Source: Paracoccaceae bacterium (GTDB lineage: Bacteria > Pseudomonadota > Alphaproteobacteria > Rhodobacterales > Rhodobacteraceae). Taken from it: a stretch of 64,000 bases of DNA. Shown in pieces: positions 24,784-34,700 of the stretch (the first letter of the stretch is position 1; the number at the start of each line of letters is the position of its first letter). Position numbers and translations under genes: made by a program. The stretch spans positions 248,001 through 312,000 of the forward strand of contig JAIOYF010000002.1 of NCBI GenBank assembly GCA_021741245.1, in the 5' to 3' direction. The notes beneath the pieces were generated by a model that saw nothing but the letters and a program-made list of their open reading frames with translations, searched no databases and had not been told where the DNA came from.

Positions 24784-24842
24784 TTCAATGGCTGGCATGC
24801 GTTTGCCGAGCCTTCGAAACATTCTCTGGGGCGCTTCACAAA

Positions 24843-25607
24843 ATGGATATCGCTACGCTCATCGGCCTGCTGGGAACTATGGCAATGATCGTCGGTTCGA
24901 TGATCTTCGCAGGCGGTGTTGGCCCGTTCATCGACGTCCCGTCGGTCTTGATCGTCTTTGGCGGCACGGCTTTTGCCGTCATGTATACAGCCCCCATGGG
25001 CGTCTATGTTGCCAGCTTCAAAGCAATGGGCAAGGTGTTCAAGCCCTTTAACGCCCAGCCTGATGAACTGATCGAAAAGATGGTCGAACTGTCGAACGTG
25101 GCGCGCAAGGACGGGATGATGGCCTTGGAGGGCCAGCAGGTTCCGGACAAATTCTTTGAAAAGGGTCTGCAAATGCTGGTCGACGGCGCAGATGAGGCAA
25201 AGTTGGTGAAGCAACTGAAGGCGGAAATCAAATCCATGAAAGGCCGTCACGAGGCCATGCAGGGCTGCGTCAAGGCTTGGGTGGATATCGGTCCTGCAAT
25301 GGGCATGATCGGCACGCTGATCGGTCTTGTGCTTATGTTGGGCAATATGTCTGACCCAAAGGCGATTGGCCCTGCGATGGCCGTGGCCCTTTTGACCACG
25401 CTTTACGGTGCCTTGGTGGCCAACGTGCTGTTTGGTCCGATGCTGACCAAGCTGCAGGGCTACACCGGGGCCGAAGTTGAGTATCGCGAACTGGTCATCG
25501 AGGGTCTGCGCGCCATCGCAAAGGGCGACAGTGGGCGCAACATTCAAGATCAAATGCTGGCAGCCCTTGATCCAAAGTCACAAGAAAAGCTGAAGGCCGC
25601 CGCCTAA
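24843..25607 (+). CDS. motA: Flagellar stator protein MotA/PomA
   Basis: A 254-residue stator subunit with four membrane segments: two N-terminal (LIGLLGTMAMIVGSMIF, IDVPSVLIVFGGTAFAVMY) and two after the cytoplasmic loop (DIGPAMGMIGTLIGLVLML, MAVALLTTLYGALVANVLF). The cytoplasmic loop contains the charged residues that contact FliG. The short form (~254) is nearer to PomA than to E. coli MotA (295). Next to motB, the stator partner. Confidence 0.94.
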   Translation: MDIATLIGLLGTMAMIVGSMIFAGGVGPFIDVPSVLIVFGGTAFAVMYTAPMGVYVASFKAMGKVFKPFNAQPDELIEKMVELSNVARKDGMMALEGQQVPDKFFEKGLQMLVDGADEAKLVKQLKAEIKSMKGRHEAMQGCVKAWVDIGPAMGMIGTLIGLVLMLGNMSDPKAIGPAMAVALLTTLYGALVANVLFGPMLTKLQGYTGAEVEYRELVIEGLRAIAKGDSGRNIQDQMLAALDPKSQEKLKAAA

Positions 25608-25622
25608 GGCAAAGGAAAACAG

Positions 25623-26732
25623 ATGGCCGCAAAACTGAAGGCAGTGTCGAAAACTGCGCTGCCCCCAGACATCGAAGAGGAAGAAGAGCCTGATTGCCCG
25701 GCTTGCCCCCCTGTCGGGGCACCGGCATGGATGGCGACATTCGCGGATATGGCCACATTGTTGATGGCCTTTTTCGTGCTCATTCTGGCCTTTGCAAACT
25801 TTGACGATGTGTCGTTCAAAAAGCTGGCTGGCACCATGCGGAACGCGTTTGGCACGCAATTCATCGTGCCCATTGAAAACCCACCCGGTGCGACGGTGAT
25901 TGAAATGGATTTTCGCCCAAGCACAACCCCGCCTCAGGACGAGAACAGCACCGAACCACCAAGCGGCGACCCCAATGACGGCAAAGCCCAATCCAGCATG
26001 GAAAGTCCCGTTGATGCGGCGGGAAAAGCTTTGGCGCGCGCAATCCGTCAGGCCCTTGCCGATGGGGAAATGACAGTCGAGAGCGATACGGGGACAGTGA
26101 CGGTAAAATTGCCCGCCGGCGCAGGACAGGCCGAGGCGGACGCGATCGCCGATGCCATTGCAAAAGCCGCAGGAACGCAGGCCCAATTGGCTGGCGAAAA
26201 ACCGCAACCCGCCGACGCCGAAGGTGCACCGGGCGGCGAGTCTGCAGGCGGTGGGGCGGATGGGAAATCGCAATCCTATCAGGCCGGCATTGCCGAGGCG
26301 CGGCTGCAAGTGGCGCTGCGTCAGGAAATCGCGCAGGGACTGGTGGCTGTCGAACGGCGGGATGACAAGGTTTTCGTCACTGTCGGCGCTGGCGGGGCCT
26401 TTCCGTCCGGCTCTTCCGATCTGACATCCAGCGCGCTTGAGATCATGGCCCGACTGGGTGCCGCGGCCGATGGCAAGAATGCCGAAATCACAGTGACGGG
26501 TCATACGGATGATATTCCCATCAGCAGTGGCCGGTTCCGCGACAACTGGGATCTTGCCGCCGCCCGTGCCGCAGCTGTGGTGCGCGCGATCTCTGAAACC
26601 GGAACCGTCGATCCAACCCGGATGACCGCCATAAGTCGGGGGGAAAGTGCTCCGGTCGCGGCCAATGACACAGCAGAGGGCCGTGAACTCAATCGTCGGA
26701 TCGAGATCGAAATGACCTTTGGCACCCCGTAA
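25623..26732 (+). CDS. motB: Flagellar stator protein MotB/PomB
   Basis: A 369-residue protein. The single membrane span at ~38-60 has the ion-binding Asp42 (MATFADMATLLMAF), preceded by a CPACPP motif. A long acidic Pro/Gly/Ala-rich linker (~100-240) follows, then an OmpA-like peptidoglycan-binding domain (TGHTDDIPISSGRFRDNWDL). It anchors the stator and conducts ions. The coupling ion cannot be decided from this view. AAAGGAA precedes the ATG. Confidence 0.94.
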   Translation: MAAKLKAVSKTALPPDIEEEEEPDCPACPPVGAPAWMATFADMATLLMAFFVLILAFANFDDVSFKKLAGTMRNAFGTQFIVPIENPPGATVIEMDFRPSTTPPQDENSTEPPSGDPNDGKAQSSMESPVDAAGKALARAIRQALADGEMTVESDTGTVTVKLPAGAGQAEADAIADAIAKAAGTQAQLAGEKPQPADAEGAPGGESAGGGADGKSQSYQAGIAEARLQVALRQEIAQGLVAVERRDDKVFVTVGAGGAFPSGSSDLTSSALEIMARLGAAADGKNAEITVTGHTDDIPISSGRFRDNWDLAAARAAAVVRAISETGTVDPTRMTAISRGESAPVAANDTAEGRELNRRIEIEMTFGTP

Positions 26733-26775
26733 GACAAATCCCCGAGCTCGGCTTTAAGTAGGAAGACAACTTGCC

Positions 26776-28410
26776 ATGGATATCCTCAGCACATTGAACA
26801 AGAACGGGTCGGGACTCAACTTGCGGGACCTCACGGCCAGCCTTGTTGCTGCCGAAATCGAACCGATCCGCTCTTCTGTCAATGCAAGGCTTACGGCGAC
26901 AGAAACCTCGATCTCTGCGCTTGGGCAAGTTCGGGCGGGCCTCGACAGGCTTGGAAGCGCGACCGCAGCGCTTAAAGCAAGTCCGGTCCTTACGGCACAA
27001 ACCTCGGGGGTCGGCGCTTCGGTTACGTTCACCGAAAAGGCAAAATTGACCGAAGGGACGACCGAACTGAATGTCCTGAGCCTGGCCACACGCCAAGTGC
27101 TGGAGTTCAGCGGCTTTGCAGGCAAGGATGCTGTGGTCGGGGGCGGGACTTTCACCGTCGATATCGGCGTCTGGATCGACCCCGCCAACGGCACCTTTTT
27201 CGCCGATCCAGACAAAACTGCGCAATCCTTGACGGTTCCGGCGGATGCGACCCTTTCTGAAATTGCTGACGCTTTGAATGCGCTGGATGGTATTTCGGCG
27301 CGGGTGCTAAGCAAGGGCGACGGCACCTTTTCCCTTGGTGTTGCAAGTGAAACGGGGGCTGGTAGCGCCGTTCGGTTCAGCGTTTCGCCAGACTCTGCAC
27401 CCTCGGGCCTCAGTATATTCGATACGACCGCAGGGGTGAGTGGGGTTCAGATTCAGCCCGCCGGGGACGCCCTTTTGGAGGTGGACGGCATTGCCATTTT
27501 GCGGTCCAGCAACGCCGTTGATGATATCTTGCCGGGGGCAAGGATCGATCTGACCCGCGTGGGACTAAGCACGATCACCATCGCCCGCGACCGCGAAACC
27601 GCCAGCACCAATATGGAATTTCTGGTTGCATCCCTGAACGAAACCCTGACCCTTTTGGGCGGTCTGACATCCCGCGGTGGCAGCAATCGCTCACGGGGGG
27701 CTTTGGCGGGTGACATTGCGGCACAAAGCCTGCACGAGGCAATCCGAAGCCTCGTCACCAGCCCCTTGGCAGGCCATGGGGATGCCGCGATCTTTCTGAC
27801 TGATCTTGGCATTGCCACCCAACGCGATGGCACCTTCCGTTTTGACCGGACTGTTTTTGACCGCACATTCGATGCAAACCCAACCCGCTTTGACGCGGTG
27901 TTCGAGGACACCCTGCAAAGCAAAACCGATGGTATCGCCATATCGGGGACACCCGGTGGCGATAAGGACTCGGGCGTGTTTGCCTTTGCCCGGCCAGCAG
28001 GGTCGCTGTTTGCCACCGTCGATGGCTCGGCCGCGATTGGCGAAAGCCTTGGCGACGGCACCACCCGCTATGTGCCTTTGCGTGGCGCATTGGCGGGGAC
28101 TGAGATTATTGCACAAGATGGTCTGACAAATGGCAGCATTCAGTTTGGCAAAAGCTTCCTGACGCTATTGCAAGATCTGTTGGACGAATCCTTGTCAGGG
28201 ACAGGTCAGATTGCTGCCCGCGAAACAATGCTGAACAACAAGATATCCGAGGACACTGACGCGCTTTCTGCCCTTGAAACCAGAAGCACGGCCTTGGAAG
28301 ATCGATTCATGAGCCGGTTCACGGTGATGGAAGTCGCGATCTCACAGCTCAAAAGCACGGGGACTTATCTGACAAACCTTGTCGATGCATGGAACAACGC
28401 GAACCAATAG
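26776..28410 (+). CDS. fliD: Flagellar hook-associated protein 2 (filament cap) FliD
   Basis: A 544-residue FliD. The N-terminal FliD_N segment (GLNLRDLTASLVAAEIEPIRSS with coiled-coil ETSISALGQV) and C-terminal FliD_C coiled coils (ALSALETRSTALEDRFMSRFTVMEVAISQLKSTGTYLTNLVDAWN) are recognisable. The first ~10 residues are polar. It caps the filament and folds flagellin. It follows motB by 43 bases and is probably in the same unit. A short 6-bp inverted repeat (GCAAGG/CCTTGC) follows its stop without a T-run. Confidence 0.88.
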   Translation: MDILSTLNKNGSGLNLRDLTASLVAAEIEPIRSSVNARLTATETSISALGQVRAGLDRLGSATAALKASPVLTAQTSGVGASVTFTEKAKLTEGTTELNVLSLATRQVLEFSGFAGKDAVVGGGTFTVDIGVWIDPANGTFFADPDKTAQSLTVPADATLSEIADALNALDGISARVLSKGDGTFSLGVASETGAGSAVRFSVSPDSAPSGLSIFDTTAGVSGVQIQPAGDALLEVDGIAILRSSNAVDDILPGARIDLTRVGLSTITIARDRETASTNMEFLVASLNETLTLLGGLTSRGGSNRSRGALAGDIAAQSLHEAIRSLVTSPLAGHGDAAIFLTDLGIATQRDGTFRFDRTVFDRTFDANPTRFDAVFEDTLQSKTDGIAISGTPGGDKDSGVFAFARPAGSLFATVDGSAAIGESLGDGTTRYVPLRGALAGTEIIAQDGLTNGSIQFGKSFLTLLQDLLDESLSGTGQIAARETMLNNKISEDTDALSALETRSTALEDRFMSRFTVMEVAISQLKSTGTYLTNLVDAWNNANQ

Positions 28411-28437
28411 CAAGGCGAATCCTTGCCAAGCGGGTGA

Positions 28438-29535
28438 TCAGACCAATGCGCCACGGCGAATGCCGTATTTCTTCATTTTCTCGATCAAGGTGGTCCGGCG
28501 CAACCGAAGTGCCTCTGCCGCTTGCGTCACGCAGCCGTCCCGCAGATCAAGCGCGGCTTCGATCAACGCCACTTCGATATCCCGCAGGTAGCCACGCATA
28601 TCCAGATCGCCAGTTTTGCCAAAGGCGTCGTGAAACTGTGATGCGTCTGGCAGCCCAAGTTCAGCCGGTTTTGGCGCCTCTGGAACATTGGTATCATCAT
28701 CATCCGGCATGCTCATCGACAGAAGATTGTCGCGAACATGACGGGCGGTGACCATGCGACCGGGGAAGAGAACAAAGGCGCGGGACAACACGTTCCGAAG
28801 CTCTCTGACATTTCCGGGCCAGCTGTGCGCCGATAGCGCCCGCAGCGCCGAGGCATCAAAATGTGGCGCATCCAATGCCGGGCTTTGGATCATACGGTCC
28901 GTGATCATACGCCCGATGATGGCAGGAATATCCACCGAACGGTCCGCAAGGGACGGAAGAACCAATGGGAACACCGCGATCCGGAAATAGAGGTCGGCAC
29001 GGAAAGATCCGTCTGCAACGCGCGTCTCAAGGTCACGATGCGTCGCCGTCACAAGGCGAAAGTCGACCTTTTGCGCGATGGAACTGCCAACCCTTTGAAC
29101 CCTTTGGGTTTCCAGAACCCGAAGCAATTTGCTTTGCAGGGCCAAAGGCATATCCCCGATTTCATCCAAGAACAGCGTGCCCTCACTGGCCTGTTCGATC
29201 AGGCCGATGCGTTGCCGATCCGCTCCGGTGAAAGCCCCTTTTTCATGGCCAAAAAGCTCTGATTCCAACAGTTCTGTCGGGATGGCCGCGCAGTTCACGG
29301 CAATCAGCGCCCCGTTGCGACCCGACGCACGGTGGACGGCCTCGGCAACCAATTCCTTGCCAGTTCCGGTTTCCCCCAAAACCATCACAGGCGCGTCGCT
29401 GACAGCCACTGTCGCAATCAGTCGTTTCACATTTTGCATCGCAGTCGACGAACCGACGATCAGCTGATCAATCATCGCCCTTGAAACAGGCAAAGGTCTG
29501 GCCGTGGATTGATGGCTCTGCCAATGTGATGTCAT
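28438..29535 (-). CDS. fleQ: Sigma-54 activator FleQ-like (AAA+ plus HTH, no receiver)
   Basis: A 365-residue enhancer-binding protein. The AAA+ domain starts almost at the N-terminus: Walker A GETGTGKE (54-61), GAFTGA (100-105), Walker [10 protein letters not shown]. The C-terminal Fis-type HTH is at ~318-362 ([24 protein letters not shown]). No N-terminal receiver or FleQ REC-like domain is present. In R. sphaeroides FleQ starts the flagellar cascade, activates fleT, then acts with FleT. Clustering with fleT and rpoN supports the name. It lies alone on the minus strand. Confidence 0.88.
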   Translation of the reverse strand: MTSHWQSHQSTARPLPVSRAMIDQLIVGSSTAMQNVKRLIATVAVSDAPVMVLGETGTGKELVAEAVHRASGRNGALIAVNCAAIPTELLESELFGHEKGAFTGADRQRIGLIEQASEGTLFLDEIGDMPLALQSKLLRVLETQRVQRVGSSIAQKVDFRLVTATHRDLETRVADGSFRADLYFRIAVFPLVLPSLADRSVDIPAIIGRMITDRMIQSPALDAPHFDASALRALSAHSWPGNVRELRNVLSRAFVLFPGRMVTARHVRDNLLSMSMPDDDDTNVPEAPKPAELGLPDASQFHDAFGKTGDLDMRGYLRDIEVALIEAALDLRDGCVTQAAEALRLRRTTLIEKMKKYGIRRGALV

Positions 29536-29641
29536 TCTGACCCCCGGATGCTCAGCATCTCAACTTATGAAGGTTTGCCAGAATCTTATGATTAATCCTA
29601 CTCATCATAGGACGCGCTTTGGGTTCTAAAGGTATCTGCTT

Positions 29642-29659
29642 TACATCCTTTAGGATGTA
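29642..29659. repeat. Perfect palindrome, likely operator
   Basis: TACATCC-TTTA-GGATGTA: seven-base arms with a four-base spacer, in the 179-base gap between sltF and fleQ. Related half-sites (CTAAAGGTAT, TCTTAGGTAT) flank it, and TCCTA-N7-TAGGA occurs at about 29594-29610. No T-run follows on either strand, so a terminator is unlikely; an operator for a dimeric regulator is more plausible. Confidence 0.55.
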
Positions 29660-29714
29660 TGCCCGCCCGATAGAATAATCTTAGGTATAGCCAATGCACA
29701 AGCTTCAGAAGGAA

Positions 29715-30503
29715 TCATGGCGATGGATTGAGCAGGGCGCGGGCCTCTAGCACGGCATCCCAACGACGCCGTAACTTGGGCGAGACATCGTCGCGCGCAA
29801 GAAGTTCCGCCTCGGGCGCTGCCATCATGGCATCTGCAGCGCCGTTCGCAGCGACCTCCAGCAGCGCAAGGTAATCTGATTCAGGTGCCTGCCCGATGGA
29901 GATCAGCGCACGACCAGAGGCCAGCAGCAGGCTGCCCTTCGGGCCACCATTCCCCGGGCGCGGCACCACATCTTCTTCTGCCACCCTTTGTATGGGCGCC
30001 TGACCAGAGGCCGACACCACCTTTTCCACATAGCGGGCCCCTCTGTCGGCGTCTGTGGAGTGATAATGTGCCGTTGCCAGTTCCCACGTTCCCAGACGCT
30101 TTTGCAACTCCAGCAAGAACAGGGCGGCATAGGTGGTATTGCGAACCGGATCCAACATCTCTTCAAGGGTCTTGAAGCCTTTGGAATGCCAGCGATAGTT
30201 CAGCTGCATACAGCCCACGTCTAAGTTTGTGACCCCCCGCGCAATCGCAGCTTCAAGATAGGCCAAGGCCTCGGCGCGTGTTTTGAAGTGCATGCCATTG
30301 CCGCCTTCGTTCACGGTCCAAGGCCAAGCCGCGCCACCTGTGCCCGTCTCCACCAGCGAGATGGCCGAAAGCAACCCCTTGGGAATCCCCAGCGGCGCAC
30401 CCGCAGCCTCGGCCAAGTCAGAACACGATGGTTCATTGGCCACGGCGTGTCCCAACGGAACACAAAGGAACAGCAAAAGGATAACGAGTCGGCCCAGTGT
30501 CAT
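29715..30503 (-). CDS. sltF: Flagellar soluble lytic transglycosylase SltF
   Basis: A 262-residue exported SLT-domain enzyme. The signal peptide (LGRLVILLLFLCVPLGHAVA) leads to the catalytic core: AISLVETGTGG with the catalytic Glu, NVDVGCMQLNY-like stretch LDVGCMQLNYRWH, and the AHYHS region. It would open peptidoglycan for rod passage. In R. sphaeroides FlgJ lacks the muramidase domain and SltF supplies the activity; FlgJ here is also the short form. ATG 30503 lies 31 bases after the flgL stop; the ribosome site is weak. The C-terminal ~100 residues are family-variable. Confidence 0.88.
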   Translation of the reverse strand: MTLGRLVILLLFLCVPLGHAVANEPSCSDLAEAAGAPLGIPKGLLSAISLVETGTGGAAWPWTVNEGGNGMHFKTRAEALAYLEAAIARGVTNLDVGCMQLNYRWHSKGFKTLEEMLDPVRNTTYAALFLLELQKRLGTWELATAHYHSTDADRGARYVEKVVSASGQAPIQRVAEEDVVPRPGNGGPKGSLLLASGRALISIGQAPESDYLALLEVAANGAADAMMAAPEAELLARDDVSPKLRRRWDAVLEARALLNPSP

Positions 30504-30534
30504 GAAACCATTAGTGCAAGACACGCGCCAATCC

Positions 30535-31788
30535 TCAGCGCAGATAGTCAAACAATCCCTTGCTTTGAATGCGGATGAAGCTTTGTTGCGCGGCTTCTTG
30601 CGTCATCAGCAGGGTCTGCAGGCGCGTCACTGTCGCGGCGATATCCAAATCTTCCAGATTGGCGACGGCCATCTCGATCCGTGTTCTGCGCAACGAAAGG
30701 GCATCTGCCTGACGATCCGCAAGCGTTGACAAAGAGCCCGCTTCGGCACGCTGTGCCGCGATATTGGCAACCATGCCATCGACTCCCGACAACAGCGCTT
30801 GGGGCGACAGGCTGTCCGGGCGCAACGACAGCGCAGCGCCACGCGGGGTGAATGTGGCGCCTAGGGGCTGCAAACTGGCGACAGGCGCATGTGCACCATC
30901 GCTTCTGGCCCCTTCGGACAGATCGAACGGACCATCGGAGTTGAGCACGATTGACACACCATCAGGGCCAAAGGCCGCCGTGACGCCGGTCTGTGCAGAC
31001 TTATCGTTGATTGCGTCAATCATCGGGCCGGGTGTGCCTTGGGTCAGCTTGGCCGCAACAATCGCCTCCCCCCCCGGACCAGCCAGACGAAAGGAAAACT
31101 CGGTCGGCGTGCGGCCTGCGGGCAGCGAAAGCATTGCACGACTTTCAGCCTCGATCTTGGGAGACGTCTGCCACATCTCACCGTCTAGCGAAGCCAAGAG
31201 ATTATCAATCAGATCAAAGGCACTATGGCCGGACTCGCCCGTCGCAAAGACCTCTGCCCCGTTCAAGGAGGTGCGAACGGTCAGACTTTCCGAAACCCGA
31301 AGTGAGGTTCGCCCCCCGTCGCCGATGAACTTGATCCCGTCTGGACCATCGGCAAAGGCATCCCCGCCACCATAACCAGCAAACAGAGGCTGGCCGAAAC
31401 TGTCGCGGCTGTTGGCGGTCTCAAGCATGGATGACCGCAGGCGGGACACTTCGATTCTAAGATCCTCGGCTGTGCCAGATCCCGTGGCACCGTTTGCCGC
31501 ATGCAAAGCAATCTCGCGCAATTGCTGGGTCATCGTGGCAATATCGGACAGGGCCGTATCTGTCATCGACAACCGATCACTCGCCGCCTGCGCATTGTCT
31601 GAAAACCGCTCAAGCCGGGCGCGCTGATCATTGGCAGCCGAGAGCCGCAGCGCCCGCACCGGATCTGATGATGCGGCAGGATCGTTGACACCTGACGAAA
31701 CACGCTCTTGTAAACCGGTGATCTCGGTCTGAAGGCGGGCAAACCCATCGGTGGCGATGCGCGCAAAAAGGGCGTTTCCTATGGTCAT
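30535..31788 (-). CDS. flgL: Flagellar hook-filament junction protein FlgL
   Basis: A 417-residue HAP3. The N-terminal flagellin-like helix contains RLQTEITGLQERVSSGVNDPAASSDP and the C-terminal helix RRTRIEMAVANLEDLDIAATVTRLQTLLMTQEAAQQSF. It joins FlgK to the filament. Start ATG 31788 is seven bases after the flgK stop, with GAGG as ribosome site. Confidence 0.92.
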   Translation of the reverse strand: MTIGNALFARIATDGFARLQTEITGLQERVSSGVNDPAASSDPVRALRLSAANDQRARLERFSDNAQAASDRLSMTDTALSDIATMTQQLREIALHAANGATGSGTAEDLRIEVSRLRSSMLETANSRDSFGQPLFAGYGGGDAFADGPDGIKFIGDGGRTSLRVSESLTVRTSLNGAEVFATGESGHSAFDLIDNLLASLDGEMWQTSPKIEAESRAMLSLPAGRTPTEFSFRLAGPGGEAIVAAKLTQGTPGPMIDAINDKSAQTGVTAAFGPDGVSIVLNSDGPFDLSEGARSDGAHAPVASLQPLGATFTPRGAALSLRPDSLSPQALLSGVDGMVANIAAQRAEAGSLSTLADRQADALSLRRTRIEMAVANLEDLDIAATVTRLQTLLMTQEAAQQSFIRIQSKGLFDYLR

Positions 31789-31795
31789 ATCAGCC

Positions 31796-34700
31796 TCACA
31801 TGGAACTCAGGATGGTGTCAAAAAGCTGGCGTGCGATGCTCAGCACCTGCGCCGAGGCTTGATAGGCCTGCTGCAACTCGATCATGCGGGCCGCTTCGGT
31901 ATCCAGATTGACCGCGCTTGCTTCGGCCACCTTGCGCGACAGGGCCTCATGCCCGGCCTGCATCGTGGCTTCCTTTTGCTGTGCCGCCCGCACCTGTGAC
32001 CCGATTGCCCCAGTCATTTCCGACAGGATTTTGGCGAATCCACCCCGGCCCTTTTCCGGATCCGCCTCGGCCAGCCCGATCAGACGATCAAGGCTGCGGG
32101 TATCCAAGGCGGGCGAGGTGTTGGACCGAATAGCAAAGCCATCACCCGCCACCGCCCGCCCGGTCAAGGTAATGCGGTAGCCACCAAGAGTGGCTTGCCC
32201 GGCAGCATCCAAAAAGCCCGACGCAATAGATTGCCCGGTTGCCCGATCAACCAGATCAATCAGCCCCGTGGCGGGGTCCGTCACCAGAACCTCGCTGTCG
32301 CGCGGGGCCGGGGGTTGCACAGGCCCGATACTGCCCGCCAATCGCAGGGGACCAGACCCCGTCATCACCACGATCAACTCTTCGGGGGGCAAATTGGCCA
32401 GATGCAACCGTTCGGCCGCGAGTGCCGAAACCGACAGTTTGCTGTCCACTGGATTTCCACCCAAAGAGGTCAGCCTTAGCCCCCCGCCCTGAGCGGAAAC
32501 CGCTGTGCCATTGGTGGCAAACCCGGCAAGATCAGCCCCCGGCAAGACCCGCATCGGCCCCTGTCCCGCACCAAGATCCAAAGTGATGGAATTGTCGGCC
32601 TGCACCAATGCCGAGCCGGGAAAGCCGGGGGGGATATCAATCACGACCGCACCGGTGTCATTGCGCACCGTCAGATCATGGCGTTGTCCCGCAACCTCTA
32701 TCGAAAGGCTTTGCCCGCCGGGAGGCAGGCTGGCGGGATCGACCGCCGTCCCCGCAATCTGCACCGTCACAGGTTGGGCGGCGGCCAAACCAAAGGCAGC
32801 AGCCCCAACCGAGGCCGGGTCAACCGACAGGCTTTGCCCATCTGATACCCCGCCCGGCACGCGCAGTGTCAGGCGATTGTCGGCGCCAAAGCTGGCGGTC
32901 AGGCGCCCAAGCTCTGGCCCCTCAACGATCACCGCCCCGGATTGCATCCGCAAACGATAGCTGACGCCATCCAGTTTGATATCAGCGCTGGTCCCCTCAG
33001 ACGGCAAGGCCCCAAGGGCGGCGCCAGTCAGGCTGGCCACAGGCGAACCTTCACGCAGCGCGGCTGCAAGGCCCAAAGCCACCTCTTGTGGCGTTGTGCT
33101 GCCAGTGACCGTTGCCACCCGCCCACCCACGTTCAGCGTATGGGTCAGTGATGCTGCGGTGGCCGATAACCCATCGGCGGCAATGCCCCCTGCATCTGCC
33201 AAGGGATCAGTTGCAAACACCAGATCCTGCACCGCACCACCCGCCAGAACGGCGCGCTGTGCCATGCCACCAGCAAAGGCATCCGCCACTGAGGTTGCCG
33301 TTGCCCCGGCCACAGTCACCGAAAAGGCGCTGGCCCCGATCAGTCGAACCTGACCTGCTATCGAAAGCGCGGTCTGGCCAGCGCCAAGGGTTTGCTCTGC
33401 ACCCCGCGCCAATCCTTCGGGATCAACCGCAACCGCCCTAAACGTGCCTCCATCGGAATGCACCACATCGGACAGGCGAATATCCTCGCCATCCATTTGT
33501 GTCAGCATCAGCCGCTGGCCATCCGGCGTTGTTGTGGCGGAAATCCCGGTTGCGTCGGACACTGCCGAAATCGCCCGAGCCAAGGCAGCCAGATCACCGC
33601 CGGCAACCGTGGCGAACAGGGCAATCGGCTGGGAATTCTTTCCCGCCAAGCGCAGACTGATCTGCCCATCAGACACATCTCTGATGGAAAGCGAGGTCTG
33701 GGCCGTCGCCGCCAGACCGGGAACTGCCCCTTGCAGCAGGTCAGCCGCCATCGCCGCAGTTGCGCCCTCTGGCAAGGCAAGGTTGATCGTGCGTTCGCCC
33801 GAGCGAAGTGTCAGCGACTGTGCCACCCCTGCGTCGGGCAGCGTAAGCATTGCCGTCTCGGCCCCCGGAACAAGCAGACGGCTGACCGAGGTTTCCAGAT
33901 AGGCCGTTCCTGTTGCGGCATTCAGCCAATCAGGCTGATAGCTTGCGCCGGGCAGAAAACCGTTTGCTTCGGTCAGCAAACGTGCTGCGTCTGCGGCTGT
34001 CATCGGCGTGCCCGCGATCTGGCGACCGCTTCTGGTAAACACCTGAATGGACCCGGCATTGGGCTGCGCTGACGACTGAAGGGGATCATGCGCGGCACCG
34101 GCCAAGGTCAGGCTTGCCCCGGCTGCAAAATCACCCTGCGCCAAGGAAAGGGTCACTTGCCCCGGCACCCCGCCCGCCTGCACACCCAATTGTGCAAGGC
34201 TGGCCCCGTCAGCTGACAGGATGTCACCAGCATTCAACGCCTCGGCCAATCCCTGTGCCGTCAGGCCCGCAGGAAGGGCAAACCGGTGCGCCTGCCCCGC
34301 CGCCGTAAAAGAAAGCTCTCCACCTGCGGCAATCGTGGCATCGGGCATCATCCAATCCAGCGAGGATTGCTGGCCAAGGCTGATCAGGTCAAGCGAAGTG
34401 CTGCCCGCAGGCACCATCCCCACAACGCCAGAGCGCATCAAGGATATCGCCCCGGCCGCCGCCGGGGAAAGCATTGACCCCAGATCGCCAAGCCCCGATG
34501 CAGGCACCGAGGCAGGCTCAACGGTAATGGATGCGGCCCCTGCATTGCCGGCAAGGGGCGAGACCACCGAACTGCCCGCCGCCGCGATCCCCCTTGGGTC
34601 GGCCAAGACAAAGCGCATATCCTGCGCCTGACCAGATCGTGGGGTCAGGGTAAAGCGGTCGCCATCCTTTGCCGCCCCCGTAAAGCGGATCGAAAGGCCA

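Noticed and set aside
24794-24809. TGGCATGCGTTTGCC upstream of motA as a sigma-54 promoter
   Set aside because: GG and GC are separated by nine bases instead of ten; sigma-54 tolerates this poorly, and a correctly spaced sigma-28 site lies just upstream.
26719-26775. TGGCACCCCG at the end of motB and GG-N10-GC just before fliD as sigma-54 promoters
   Set aside because: The first has no -12 GC; the second has a poor -24 and would start transcription inside fliD. The AGGAAG there is better explained as the fliD ribosome site.
28408-28440. GCAAGG/CCTTGC inverted repeat after fliD as a terminator
   Set aside because: Only six base pairs and no T-run on either strand.
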